Assembly (NCBI GenBank): GCA_003556865.1
Contig: PWQF01000158.1
Span: 1-16,526 of the forward strand
DNA length: 16,526 bases
Source of the DNA: Elusimicrobiota bacterium
GTDB lineage: Bacteria > CG03 > SLGR01 > PWQF01
Direction of reading: 5' to 3'
Shown here: one piece after another, positions 1 to 7,063 of the stretch
Layout of the letters: each line of letters opens with the position of its first letter
Position numbering within the stretch: position 1 is the first letter of the stretch
The notes under the pieces: model-generated
Database searches by the model: none
What the model saw: only the letters and a program-made list of their open reading frames with translations
Told to the model about the DNA's origin: nothing
Program-made: the position numbers and the translations under genes

Positions 1-1208
1 CCGTACAGTTGTCCCATCCGGCATAACCTTTCTTTTTTTTTTAATGAACTTTTTTCGACTGAATCGATGGCTTCAATCTCTCTTTCTAATTTATCCCGGG
101 CAATGCCGGGGCCATGCTCTTGGCGCCATTCCATTTGATTTTTGCTCTCGGTGTCAATATTATAAACAATTTTCTTTTCTTCAGCAGTATAGGATTTAGG
201 ATAATCTTTTGAGTTAAACACTCCGGAAAAAGGGTGTATTATAAAGTCTATATCCGCTTTCATAAAAGCCCTTGAATACCCGGGTATCTCATCTATTATA
301 GGTGGATATGCAACCATTGATACAACTAATTTAAAGCCGGCTTCTTTAAGTTTTTTCAATTTTAAAATAAATTTTTCCAGTTTGGCATATTCAGGATGAA
401 AGCTGGCATCTACTCTAACGTAGCTAGGATCTGCATTATTTAAAAATTCATCTGCATTAAACGATAAATTAGTATTTAACTGAAGATTATGCATTTTAGA
501 AAGATTTTTTACCAGTATGTTGAAATCAGGAAATATTGACGGTTCGCCTCCGTCCATTCTAATCCGGCACCTGCCATACTTTTCATATACCTTTTCCCAG
601 GCTTTTATTACATTTTCAGTTTCCGGCAGAGTTCCCTTATTTTTATGAGGAACATAACAATATTTGCATCGGTAATTGCATTCATTTAACATCCCCCAGG
701 TGAAGAAAACGCGATATGGAGCTATCGTTTTTCTAAAACCCCTGACATCATTGATCTGTTTAATAAATTTTTTAAGCTTAATATTTTTTTCATCATACTT
801 AAGGGCCTCATTTAATGCTTTTACGGAAGATGTATAATCTCCTTTTAAACGAAATATCTTTGCAGAATGAACCCTGGCCCTACTGTTGGTCGGATCTAAT
901 GATATAAGTTTTTGGCAATAATCTTCTGCATCTTCATATTTTTCCTGATTTATAAGAACTTTTATCATTTCCTCAGCTACAGTTTTATTGGCGGGATTTA
1001 TCCCAAGAGCGACCTTATACTCTGCAGCCGCTCTTACCCAGTCTTCCCTTTCATTATAAATATTTCCAAGCTCCATATGCGCAAATTCATCCGCAGGATA
1101 ATCAGAAGAAATTTTTTTTAAAATCGCTTCAGCGGCGTTAAGATCATGTTTTTGTCTTAATCTTTTTGCTTTGTCTATAGCCTTATTAAGTTTAGGCTTT
1201 TTTTTCAT
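1..1208 (-). CDS. TPR-radical SAM fusion protein, C-terminus cut by the window edge
   Basis: This frame is open from an ATG at 1208 to the left edge, giving 402 residues with the C-terminus missing. Residues about 20-140 form TPR-like helical repeats (MELGNIY, DWVRAAAEYKVALGINP, YTSSVKALNEALKYD). A radical SAM domain follows, with the cluster motif CNYRCKYC at C177/C181/C184 and the SAM-binding GGEP at 220-223. The motifs SFHPEY (269-274), YPPIIDEIP (301-309) and the KDYPKSY/EEK block are shared with the compact radical SAM proteins at 3524, 5369 and 6220. The last readable residues, LCRMGQLY, align with CNAGHKYG of the 3524 gene, so probably only about 60 residues with the auxiliary cysteines are lost. 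The ATG lies 2 bases after the stop of the upstream gene; no strong Shine-Dalgarno is visible. It presumably reduces SAM at a [4Fe-4S] cluster in the cytoplasm; the substrate is unknown. The TPRs suggest a protein partner (inference). Confidence 0.9.
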   Translation of the reverse strand, partial: MKKKPKLNKAIDKAKRLRQKHDLNAAEAILKKISSDYPADEFAHMELGNIYNEREDWVRAAAEYKVALGINPANKTVAEEMIKVLINQEKYEDAEDYCQKLISLDPTNSRARVHSAKIFRLKGDYTSSVKALNEALKYDEKNIKLKKFIKQINDVRGFRKTIAPYRVFFTWGMLNECNYRCKYCYVPHKNKGTLPETENVIKAWEKVYEKYGRCRIRMDGGEPSIFPDFNILVKNLSKMHNLQLNTNLSFNADEFLNNADPSYVRVDASFHPEYAKLEKFILKLKKLKEAGFKLVVSMVAYPPIIDEIPGYSRAFMKADIDFIIHPFSGVFNSKDYPKSYTAEEKKIVYNIDTESKNQMEWRQEHGPGIARDKLEREIEAIDSVEKSSLKKKERLCRMGQLY

Positions 1209-1210
1209 TT

Positions 1211-3505
1211 TTAATTTATTTCTCGGGTATTTTCCCGTACCTGGCCGTTTATACATTCAGGCTGGCATATATCTTTGAAATTTCCTGAGGCTATCTTTCT
1301 TCTATACTCCCGCATCCCGGCGCCGTTCCATATATCGGAAAGTGACATCTCGTCAGAATTACCCACCCATTTATTAAGGCAAAAAACATGTGGACGAACA
1401 TTCCCCATATTATCAAGCACCATCCTCTGCCACGGCGCATAACATATCAGGTTTTTACTGTCAGGATTATCAGTTTTTGATTCCTGTTCTTTTTTTCCCT
1501 CTTCCTCAACCTCCTTTTCTTCGCTTTCAGAGTTACTAATATCATCTTCTTCGCAGCAACAGCTTTCCACAGGCAGCCAGTCATTTAATCTTATCCCCAG
1601 TTCATTGGCTCTCTCTTTAACCTTAGGCATATTTTTTTCTATATAATTGAGCGCTCTTACGTCTTTATTGGCAAAAATATTTTCCTCACCGTAATCACCC
1701 CTGAGCGGATTAAAAGTTACAGCATCAAAACCGTATCGGTGGGCAAACTCTACCAACTTCATGATTTCCTTATAATTTGATTTCATTATAACAGGATTAA
1801 AATATATTTTTAATTTGTCATTTTTTATATTTGCCCTAAACTCTCTCAATAAGGAGAGCACTTTTTTAAGCCTCTGAAAGCTGGCTCCACGGCGTATATA
1901 TTCATACGTATCTTTTTCAGCTGAATCTATGGAGAATACAATCTCAGCTCTTATATTCTGAATTTTATTCAGTATTTTTTCATTTATCATCAGTCCATTA
2001 GTATATATGACTTGTCTGAGATTCTTATATTTACCGCCTTCTGTTAAGATATCCTCGAACCCATCCATCATGAAGACCTCTCCCCCTTCCCAGTTTATAT
2101 CTTCCATATAAGGAAAAAGTTCAATTATTTCCTTTATTGTCCGGGGACTGGCCTGCCATTTACTCTTCCATATTTCACAGATTCGGCATTTTATGTTACA
2201 GCGGTCTAGAATCATAGCTACCATACTTCTTGTTTTAGATTCAAGAACTTCTTTCTTTTCAGTTATCTCCAGCTCATTTAAAATTTTATTTTGAAGAAAT
2301 TTATCTTCTCTTACATTTTTTTGTGTAAGAAGTTTCTTGAAAATTTTAGCTGCTTTACCCGGAGAATTAGTTCTTCTGTAAATTTTTGCCCTCTCTAAAC
2401 TATTCTGCAGGTCAGCTTCAACCGCCGGCAGAGTTTCAGAAAAACCTTTAAGCACCTTTTTCAATTCCCTTTCATCTTCCTTAGTTTCATACAGACGATG
2501 TATTTTACCCAGCTCCCTTAAGGCCTCCGACTTTTGAACAGGATCCCGGCTATTTTCAGATATATAATTTAATTCTCTTTTTGCCTCTTTAAGTTTTCCT
2601 TTTAAAATAAAAATTTTGGCCAGCTCCAGTCTGCTAAGCAGAGATTTCTCATTTAAATCTACCGCTTTGCTATACATAAGCTCTGCCTGCCCATAGTCAG
2701 AGTTCAAAAAAAAGATCTTCCCCAATTCTCCAAAAGCTTCTGATTTCTGAAAGGAATCCCGGCTTTGTTCTGCGACATAATTAAGGTGCTGACGGGCTTC
2801 TATAAGTTTTTTCTGTAGAAGGAATACCTTACCAAGCCATAGATGGGAACTAAAGTCGTTCTTTTCTAAATTTATTGCTTTTTTAAACATTCTTACTGAC
2901 TCTTTGTATTTTGATTTATGAAACCTTATTTTTCCAAGTCCGAAAAAAGCTTCTGCTCTGTATTTATTATCGGAGCTATGATCTACCACATATTGCAAAT
3001 GTTCTCGGGCATCTTTAAAATTTTTCTGTTTTATATATATTTTACCAAGAGCCACCCTGGGAGCAAAAGCATCTTTATTCAGCTTTACAGCCTTTCTGTA
3101 CATTAATTCAGACTGCTTATATTCAGTTTCAGAAAAATATATTTTTCCAAGACCTATAAAGATTTCTGATTTTTGCGATGAGTCCTGAGAAAATTTTGCA
3201 GCAAGTCTCAGATGCTGTTTGGCCTCCTTAAGTTTATTTTGCATCAGGCAAATTTTCCCCAGCTCCATTAGGGGAATGGGGGAGTTGTTATTTAATCTTA
3301 TTAATTTACTATATTGCCGAGCCGCCCGCTTTAAATCTGATTTGGAAAAATATATCTTTCCCATTTCCAGAATAGCTTCCTCACTTTTGGGATTTAAAGT
3401 TAAAGCCTTTTCAATAAGCTCAAGGCTTCCGTCTATATCTCCTTCATTAAAAAGGGCTTTTCCCTTTTTAAGATTATATTGGAAATCTTTATTACTGATA
3501 TTCAT
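1211..3505 (-). CDS. TPR-radical SAM-SPASM protein
   Basis: This is a three-part protein of 764 residues counted from the ATG at 3505. A TTG nine bases upstream (3514) is an alternative start and lies 12 bases after a GGG; the ATG itself has no clear Shine-Dalgarno. Residues about 10-400 are a TPR array in which LGKI-type helices recur with alternating spacings of 34 and 37, a 71-residue double unit repeated about four times. The radical SAM core has CNIKCRIC at C436/C440/C443 and WEGGEV near 472-477. The C-terminus is SPASM-like: ICYAPW (C688), VFCLNKW (C709), a SDIWNG element, and C747/C751. Between core and SPASM sit three consecutive cysteines (649-651) and a Glu/Ser-rich acidic stretch (652-684). 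SPASM proteins usually carry extra Fe-S clusters and often modify peptides or proteins, but some act on other substrates. The function here is not identifiable. It follows the upstream radical SAM gene by under 20 bases. Confidence 0.93.
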   Translation of the reverse strand: MNISNKDFQYNLKKGKALFNEGDIDGSLELIEKALTLNPKSEEAILEMGKIYFSKSDLKRAARQYSKLIRLNNNSPIPLMELGKICLMQNKLKEAKQHLRLAAKFSQDSSQKSEIFIGLGKIYFSETEYKQSELMYRKAVKLNKDAFAPRVALGKIYIKQKNFKDAREHLQYVVDHSSDNKYRAEAFFGLGKIRFHKSKYKESVRMFKKAINLEKNDFSSHLWLGKVFLLQKKLIEARQHLNYVAEQSRDSFQKSEAFGELGKIFFLNSDYGQAELMYSKAVDLNEKSLLSRLELAKIFILKGKLKEAKRELNYISENSRDPVQKSEALRELGKIHRLYETKEDERELKKVLKGFSETLPAVEADLQNSLERAKIYRRTNSPGKAAKIFKKLLTQKNVREDKFLQNKILNELEITEKKEVLESKTRSMVAMILDRCNIKCRICEIWKSKWQASPRTIKEIIELFPYMEDINWEGGEVFMMDGFEDILTEGGKYKNLRQVIYTNGLMINEKILNKIQNIRAEIVFSIDSAEKDTYEYIRRGASFQRLKKVLSLLREFRANIKNDKLKIYFNPVIMKSNYKEIMKLVEFAHRYGFDAVTFNPLRGDYGEENIFANKDVRALNYIEKNMPKVKERANELGIRLNDWLPVESCCCEEDDISNSESEEKEVEEEGKKEQESKTDNPDSKNLICYAPWQRMVLDNMGNVRPHVFCLNKWVGNSDEMSLSDIWNGAGMREYRRKIASGNFKDICQPECINGQVRENTREIN
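2480..3400 (-). repeat. Tandem double-TPR coding repeat, 71-residue period
   Basis: Within the TPR-radical SAM-SPASM gene, the signature LGKI[YFR] recurs with alternating 34- and 37-residue spacing, so the real repeating unit is a pair of TPRs. Second members of each pair share a (E/R)AxxxL segment such as LKEAKQHL, FKDAREHL, LIEARQHL and LKEAKREL. First members share SEIF/AEAF/SEAF/SEAL followed by LGKI. The regularity suggests amplification of a two-TPR module. Boundaries are approximate. Confidence 0.8.
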
Positions 3506-3523
3506 ATTAAGCAATTAATGTAT

Positions 3524-4384
3524 CTACCCTGTCCTTCCATCTTTAAGAAGAAAAGACCATTCGTTGCAGGGACAATAATCCGACCAGCAGACTTTGGGTT
3601 CGTCCCAAAGCTTGAAGTTTTTGTCAAAGATATTACCCATTACTATATTTTCACCTCTCCAGCTTGCTCCGCCGCATGGCAGCACCTCACCGTCCGGATG
3701 TATTACACCATACTTATGGCCTGCGTTACAGCTTATACCTTTAGTCTTTTTTGGATCATTTGTTTGAAAATCCTCCCCGTGCCTTTGACCTATAGCAGTA
3801 CTTATAATCCGCAATTCTTCTTTTGTATAAGATGCAGGATACTCCTTGCCCTTATATCTACCCCAAAAGGTGGGAACAGCAAATTTTATTCCTCTCTTTT
3901 TCAATTCATTTTTCAGAAAAGGTATTTTTTTTATCTGCGGCGGATATGCCAAACAAAGAACTTCAATAGCCAGTTCTCTTTTTTTAATTTCAACAGCCTT
4001 TTTTAAAAAGTTATTAAAATCAGCAAAAAGCGGATGGAAGGTTGCCCCTATCTGCAACCTTTCTAGTTTTTCCATTGATATAGATAACAGCTTTTCAACT
4101 TCAAAAGAAAAATTTGTCATTATGCAGGCAGTGTGAATTCCCAGCAACTCATCAAGAATTTCAAAAAAATCAGGATAAAGAAAAGGTTCGCCGCCTGCAA
4201 TTTCCAGATGTATCTGACCGTATTTTTCATACATCCTTTTCCAAGTATCTATTAATTTACTTTTTCCCGGATATACATTTCTCTGCTTAAATTCATCCCA
4301 TTTCCCATGCCACCAGCAGTACGGGCATCTGTAATCACAGGCCCAGTGAATATCCCAGGAAAATTTAATATTATCTTTTTTCAT
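3524..4384 (-). CDS. Compact radical SAM protein with cysteine-rich C-terminus
   Basis: This 286-residue protein has the cluster motif CDYRCPYC at C16/C20/C23 almost at the N-terminus, then WWHGKWDEF and GGEP at 64-67. It has the subfamily motifs TFHPLF, YPPQIKKIP and YKGKEYP, which recur in the genes at 1, 5369 and 6220. The C-terminus carries C219, C237, C266, C271 and C273 (CNAG, a DGEVLPCG element, then CPCNE). This is a twitch- or SPASM-like arrangement that probably binds an auxiliary Fe-S cluster. The ATG at 4384 has no good Shine-Dalgarno (TTTGAA only) and follows the small ORF by 26 bases. The family is a generic radical SAM group whose substrate I cannot name. The strong internal similarity to its neighbours suggests local duplication and specialisation. 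Confidence 0.93.
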   Translation of the reverse strand: MKKDNIKFSWDIHWACDYRCPYCWWHGKWDEFKQRNVYPGKSKLIDTWKRMYEKYGQIHLEIAGGEPFLYPDFFEILDELLGIHTACIMTNFSFEVEKLLSISMEKLERLQIGATFHPLFADFNNFLKKAVEIKKRELAIEVLCLAYPPQIKKIPFLKNELKKRGIKFAVPTFWGRYKGKEYPASYTKEELRIISTAIGQRHGEDFQTNDPKKTKGISCNAGHKYGVIHPDGEVLPCGGASWRGENIVMGNIFDKNFKLWDEPKVCWSDYCPCNEWSFLLKDGRTG

Positions 4385-4410
4385 TTCAAACTAAATAACA
4401 TATACGGCCG

Positions 4411-4503
4411 CTAAGAATTTATATCAATTAAATCTATTTTAGACACAGAAGATTTTTCCTTAAAATACTGGGCATATAAACAATCCGAACCTGTTTTATT
4501 CAT
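4411..4503 (-). CDS. Possible 30-residue small protein or peptide
   Basis: A short frame begins with an ATG at 4503, inside the last codons of the rhodanese gene (8-base overlap including its stop), and ends at a TAG at 4411. Upstream of the ATG is AGAAGG followed by eight bases, a better Shine-Dalgarno than several long genes here have. The peptide starts MNKTGSDCLYAQYF and ends SKIDLIDINS. It has one cysteine, two tyrosines, no hydrophobic signal segment, and resembles nothing I know. It fills most of the only sizeable gap in the operon. It could be a radical SAM substrate peptide, a coupling leader for the next gene, or chance. A frame this short can easily arise by chance, so the call rests on position and ribosome-binding site only. 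Confidence 0.35.
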   Translation of the reverse strand: MNKTGSDCLYAQYFKEKSSVSKIDLIDINS

Positions 4504-5350
4504 TTAAAAGGCCTTCTTTTTTTAAGAGATGGTAAAATTCATAATCCTTACCCTTTAATACGTGAAACTGCCCGCGGCTGAAGCCATAATCTCTCATAAG
4601 GCGCTGTATCAAAATTAAAGAGCCTGTTTTAAACTCCTTTCTTGAATGTGAAATAAAAATTATATCTTTTTCTATATTTTCAAGAATTATATCCAGTTTG
4701 TTTGTATACTCATATTCTGACAACCCGTCAACATGAAAGCGGAATGCAAAGGGAAAAGGATATTCCGGATCATAACGTTCATCTACAAACATTACGCTAT
4801 TTTCCCTAAGCCCTTCAATCGCCCTTCTTACTCCTATATTAAAATCATAATCTCTAATCTTTTCATCAAAAACTGAACTTATCCTTATTTTTGTTTCGGG
4901 GCATAAAAGATTTACCTCAGGGTCATATTCTTCCCTTCTGCGCAAATTATCCCCTGCACCCTTAAGATATTTTACATTTTCATCAGACAATTCATGTGCT
5001 AGAAGCTGAGAATTTCCGCCGATAAAACAGTAAAGAACAAACAAGGCTTCCCCTGCCTGGACTTCGTTTAAATCCAATATATCTTTAATATCCGACAAAT
5101 CTTTTATATCGCGCCGGCGTAAATTGACTGCACCTTTAATACGGTAGTATGCCTCAAAGAATTCCGGTTCCCTGATATCTATAAAATACACAGGTTTTTC
5201 TTCCCTTAATTGTATTACTTCATCCAGGGTAATTTCATATTTATCCCTTGCAGACGCAGCCGGGTTATAAAATAAAAAATAATAAGAAACCAAAGATAAT
5301 CCGGCGCTTAGCAATAATAACGCTCCAATTAAAAATTTTTTTAGCATCAT
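4496..5350 (-). CDS. Membrane-anchored or exported tandem rhodanese-like protein
   Basis: The 284-residue product begins with a positively charged N-terminus and a hydrophobic segment (about residues 5-28), followed by AASA near 31-34. It could be an uncleaved anchor or a signal peptide cut after ASA, and there is no lipobox. The first rhodanese-like domain (about 38-135) has VYFIDIREPEF at the usual acidic motif and a candidate active-site loop YCFIGGNS with C108. A second domain (about 180-280) repeats the layout with MFVDERYD, but its equivalent loop reads FISHSRKEF and has no cysteine, so it is probably catalytically dead. Rhodaneses carry sulfur as a cysteine persulfide; many such domains only bind or sense. 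An AGGTGA Shine-Dalgarno lies 9 bases before the first of two ATG codons. An exported sulfur-carrier-like protein among cytoplasmic radical SAM enzymes is unexpected, and its role is unknown. Confidence 0.85.
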   Translation of the reverse strand: MMLKKFLIGALLLLSAGLSLVSYYFLFYNPAASARDKYEITLDEVIQLREEKPVYFIDIREPEFFEAYYRIKGAVNLRRRDIKDLSDIKDILDLNEVQAGEALFVLYCFIGGNSQLLAHELSDENVKYLKGAGDNLRRREEYDPEVNLLCPETKIRISSVFDEKIRDYDFNIGVRRAIEGLRENSVMFVDERYDPEYPFPFAFRFHVDGLSEYEYTNKLDIILENIEKDIIFISHSRKEFKTGSLILIQRLMRDYGFSRGQFHVLKGKDYEFYHLLKKEGLLNE

Positions 5351-5368
5351 TATGTCATTTCACCTAAA

Positions 5369-6223
5369 CTATTCTGCTTCAAGACACGGACATATTTCTG
5401 CCTCACAGGGCAGGGCTTTTTTCAGCAATTCGAATTCCTCTTCAAATATATTCCCAATCAAAAAATCCTCTCCTATCTGACCGCACCGGGCTACCTTTCC
5501 ATCGGGAAATATTAGGGCAGATGTCACCCCAGCCGCACATAATTTCCCTTTCTTTTTTACATTTTTTTCCCATATCCCGTCCATACCTAAAACCTTTTTT
5601 TCTACAGGGGAATATCGCTCCGGGTAATCCTTACCTTTATAATTTCCGACAAACGGAATGATTTTAAGCTTCTCTCCTGCCTTTTCAACTGCTTCTGCAT
5701 ATTCTTCTAACTTCTTTATGTAAGGCGGATACACACACAGGTTTATATATTCTGCATTTAATCCTTCCTTCCTCAAATACTGCTGTTTTTTAATAATATC
5801 CGGCAGCTTGTTAAAATCAGGATGAAATGAAAGGGATACTGAAATTTTTTCAGAGTCCACTTTATTTACAAATGAATTTAAATTGATTGAACCGTTAGAT
5901 GAGATGTTAATAGGAAAATGATATACTGATATCCTCTTTATTATTTCGGTGAATTCAGGATATACAAAAGGTTCACCGCCGGTGATAAGAATTGACGCAG
6001 ATCCATAAGCATCATATATCCTGCGCCATATTTTTTCCCACTCATTAGGGTTTATAATAACATTTCTTTTCCCGTATTCATCCCACTTTCCTTCAAAAAA
6101 ACAATAGGGACATCTAAAATTGCAGGAATAAATTATATTCCACTCAAACCTTACATCCCTTAAGATACTGAACCTCTCTTTTTTAGAATCAGAACCCTGT
6201 ACATAAACTCTTTTTTCACTCAT
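5369..6223 (-). CDS. Compact radical SAM protein, paralogue of the two neighbours
   Basis: I choose the ATG at 6223 (284 residues) because it overlaps the upstream stop in an ATGA junction. The longer frame would start at a TTG (6253). The cluster motif CNFRCPYC is at C34/C38/C41, then FFEGKWDEY and GGEP at 82-85. Subfamily motifs SFHPDF, YPPYIKKL and YKGKDYPERY are present. The C-terminal cysteines C229, C247, C273, C278 and C280 (CAAG, DGKVARCG, CPC) match the 3524 gene almost position for position. This C-terminus predicts an auxiliary Fe-S cluster. About 30 residues precede the core, longer than in the neighbours. The rhodanese gene follows after 18 bases. It is presumably cytoplasmic; the substrate is unknown. 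Confidence 0.92.
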   Translation of the reverse strand: MSEKRVYVQGSDSKKERFSILRDVRFEWNIIYSCNFRCPYCFFEGKWDEYGKRNVIINPNEWEKIWRRIYDAYGSASILITGGEPFVYPEFTEIIKRISVYHFPINISSNGSINLNSFVNKVDSEKISVSLSFHPDFNKLPDIIKKQQYLRKEGLNAEYINLCVYPPYIKKLEEYAEAVEKAGEKLKIIPFVGNYKGKDYPERYSPVEKKVLGMDGIWEKNVKKKGKLCAAGVTSALIFPDGKVARCGQIGEDFLIGNIFEEEFELLKKALPCEAEICPCLEAE

Positions 6224-7011
6224 TCTATTATCCAGTTGGATTCTATGGGGCAATACTCTTTCTCACATTCTTCAGGGGCCTTGAAAAGCCTGAAATCCGC
6301 TGAGTCTATACGCCCCACCTCCCCGCTGCGGCATTGGCTGCAGCGGTCAACATTTCCGTCTACCCGTATCATTGCATAGTCCATTCCCGCGCGGCATTTT
6401 TTACCCCTGGGTGAGGTATCCTGTAATTGATAATCAATTTTCTCACTTCCTTCATACGGGCTTACCTCTCTGATTATTTTTTTTTCTTCCTCTGAGTTTA
6501 TCATATAACCTTCCCCGCGCAATGGAAGAGGTACTAAACTGATGCCTGCATCTTTAAACTTTTTACTTCTTGCCGGCATTTTATCTATCTGCCCCGGATA
6601 AGCCACATAATATATCTGATTATCTGGAAGATAATCTCTTATTCTTAACGCTTTTTTAAAAAAATCACTGAATTTTGCAAATGTGGGGTGGAAAGTAGGT
6701 GATATCGTTAAATTTTCCGGAGGTATGTGGTTGACAACTTTTTCAACATTCCAGCTGAGGTTAGTGCATATATCAGGATGATGTTTTTGAGCTAATATAT
6801 CAACTAAATCATAAAATCCGGGATAAACAGAAGGCTCCCCCCCTGACATAAATATCCGGCAGCTACCATATAAATCATATATCCTGTCCCAAATATTTTT
6901 CCAGTCATCAACAGAAAGGATCATATCATCATCAGATGAATTTTCCCATATTCCGCAGTATGGACACCGGTAATTGCAGTCATAACAGAGATCCCATCCA
7001 AATGTTTTCAT
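6220..7011 (-). CDS. Compact radical SAM protein with altered C-terminal cysteine motif
   Basis: This 263-residue protein is the smallest of the subfamily. The cluster motif CNYRCPYC is at C12/C16/C19, GGEP at 57-60, and TFHPTF and YPGQIDKMP match the paralogues. It lacks the YKGK-YP block (PLRGEGYM instead). Its C-terminal cysteines are C206, C224, C227, C249 and C254. The final CPC of the paralogues is CPI here, while an extra cysteine appears in RCSQC, so cluster ligation may be rearranged. The start is an ATG at 7011 after a 52-base gap. The upstream sequence is AT-only (TATATAAAATATAT) with no Shine-Dalgarno. The stop overlaps the next start by four bases, which suggests translational coupling. 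Confidence 0.92.
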   Translation of the reverse strand: MKTFGWDLCYDCNYRCPYCGIWENSSDDDMILSVDDWKNIWDRIYDLYGSCRIFMSGGEPSVYPGFYDLVDILAQKHHPDICTNLSWNVEKVVNHIPPENLTISPTFHPTFAKFSDFFKKALRIRDYLPDNQIYYVAYPGQIDKMPARSKKFKDAGISLVPLPLRGEGYMINSEEEKKIIREVSPYEGSEKIDYQLQDTSPRGKKCRAGMDYAMIRVDGNVDRCSQCRSGEVGRIDSADFRLFKAPEECEKEYCPIESNWIIE

Positions 7012-7063
7012 ATATATTTTATATAGGGCAGAGGTCGGAAGTTATTGAATTTCAGAAAATTAT

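Noticed and set aside
33..42. Run of ten T (ten A in the coding strand) as a programmed frameshift site in the TPR-radical SAM gene
   Set aside because: The zero frame continues into LCRMGQLY, which aligns with the paralogues, so no shift is needed; polymerase slippage remains possible but unsupported.
3479..4006. 175-residue plus-strand ORF, and other plus-strand ORFs (912-1121, 2918-3518, 3846-4136, 7337-8149, 10358-10543, 14769-14987, 15536-15838, 16235-16468)
   Set aside because: All lie opposite well-supported minus-strand genes with clear domain motifs, and their products are low-complexity, hydrophobic or Ser/Phe-rich as expected for antisense frames of an AT-rich gene.
4385..4495. 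Terminator or promoter in the widest gap
   Set aside because: No stable hairpin followed by a T-run on the minus strand and no convincing -35/-10 pair; most of the gap is covered by the small ORF.
6221..6253. Longer TTG start for the 5369 radical SAM gene
   Set aside because: It would overlap the upstream gene by 34 bases, whereas the ATG at 6223 gives a standard four-base ATGA overlap.
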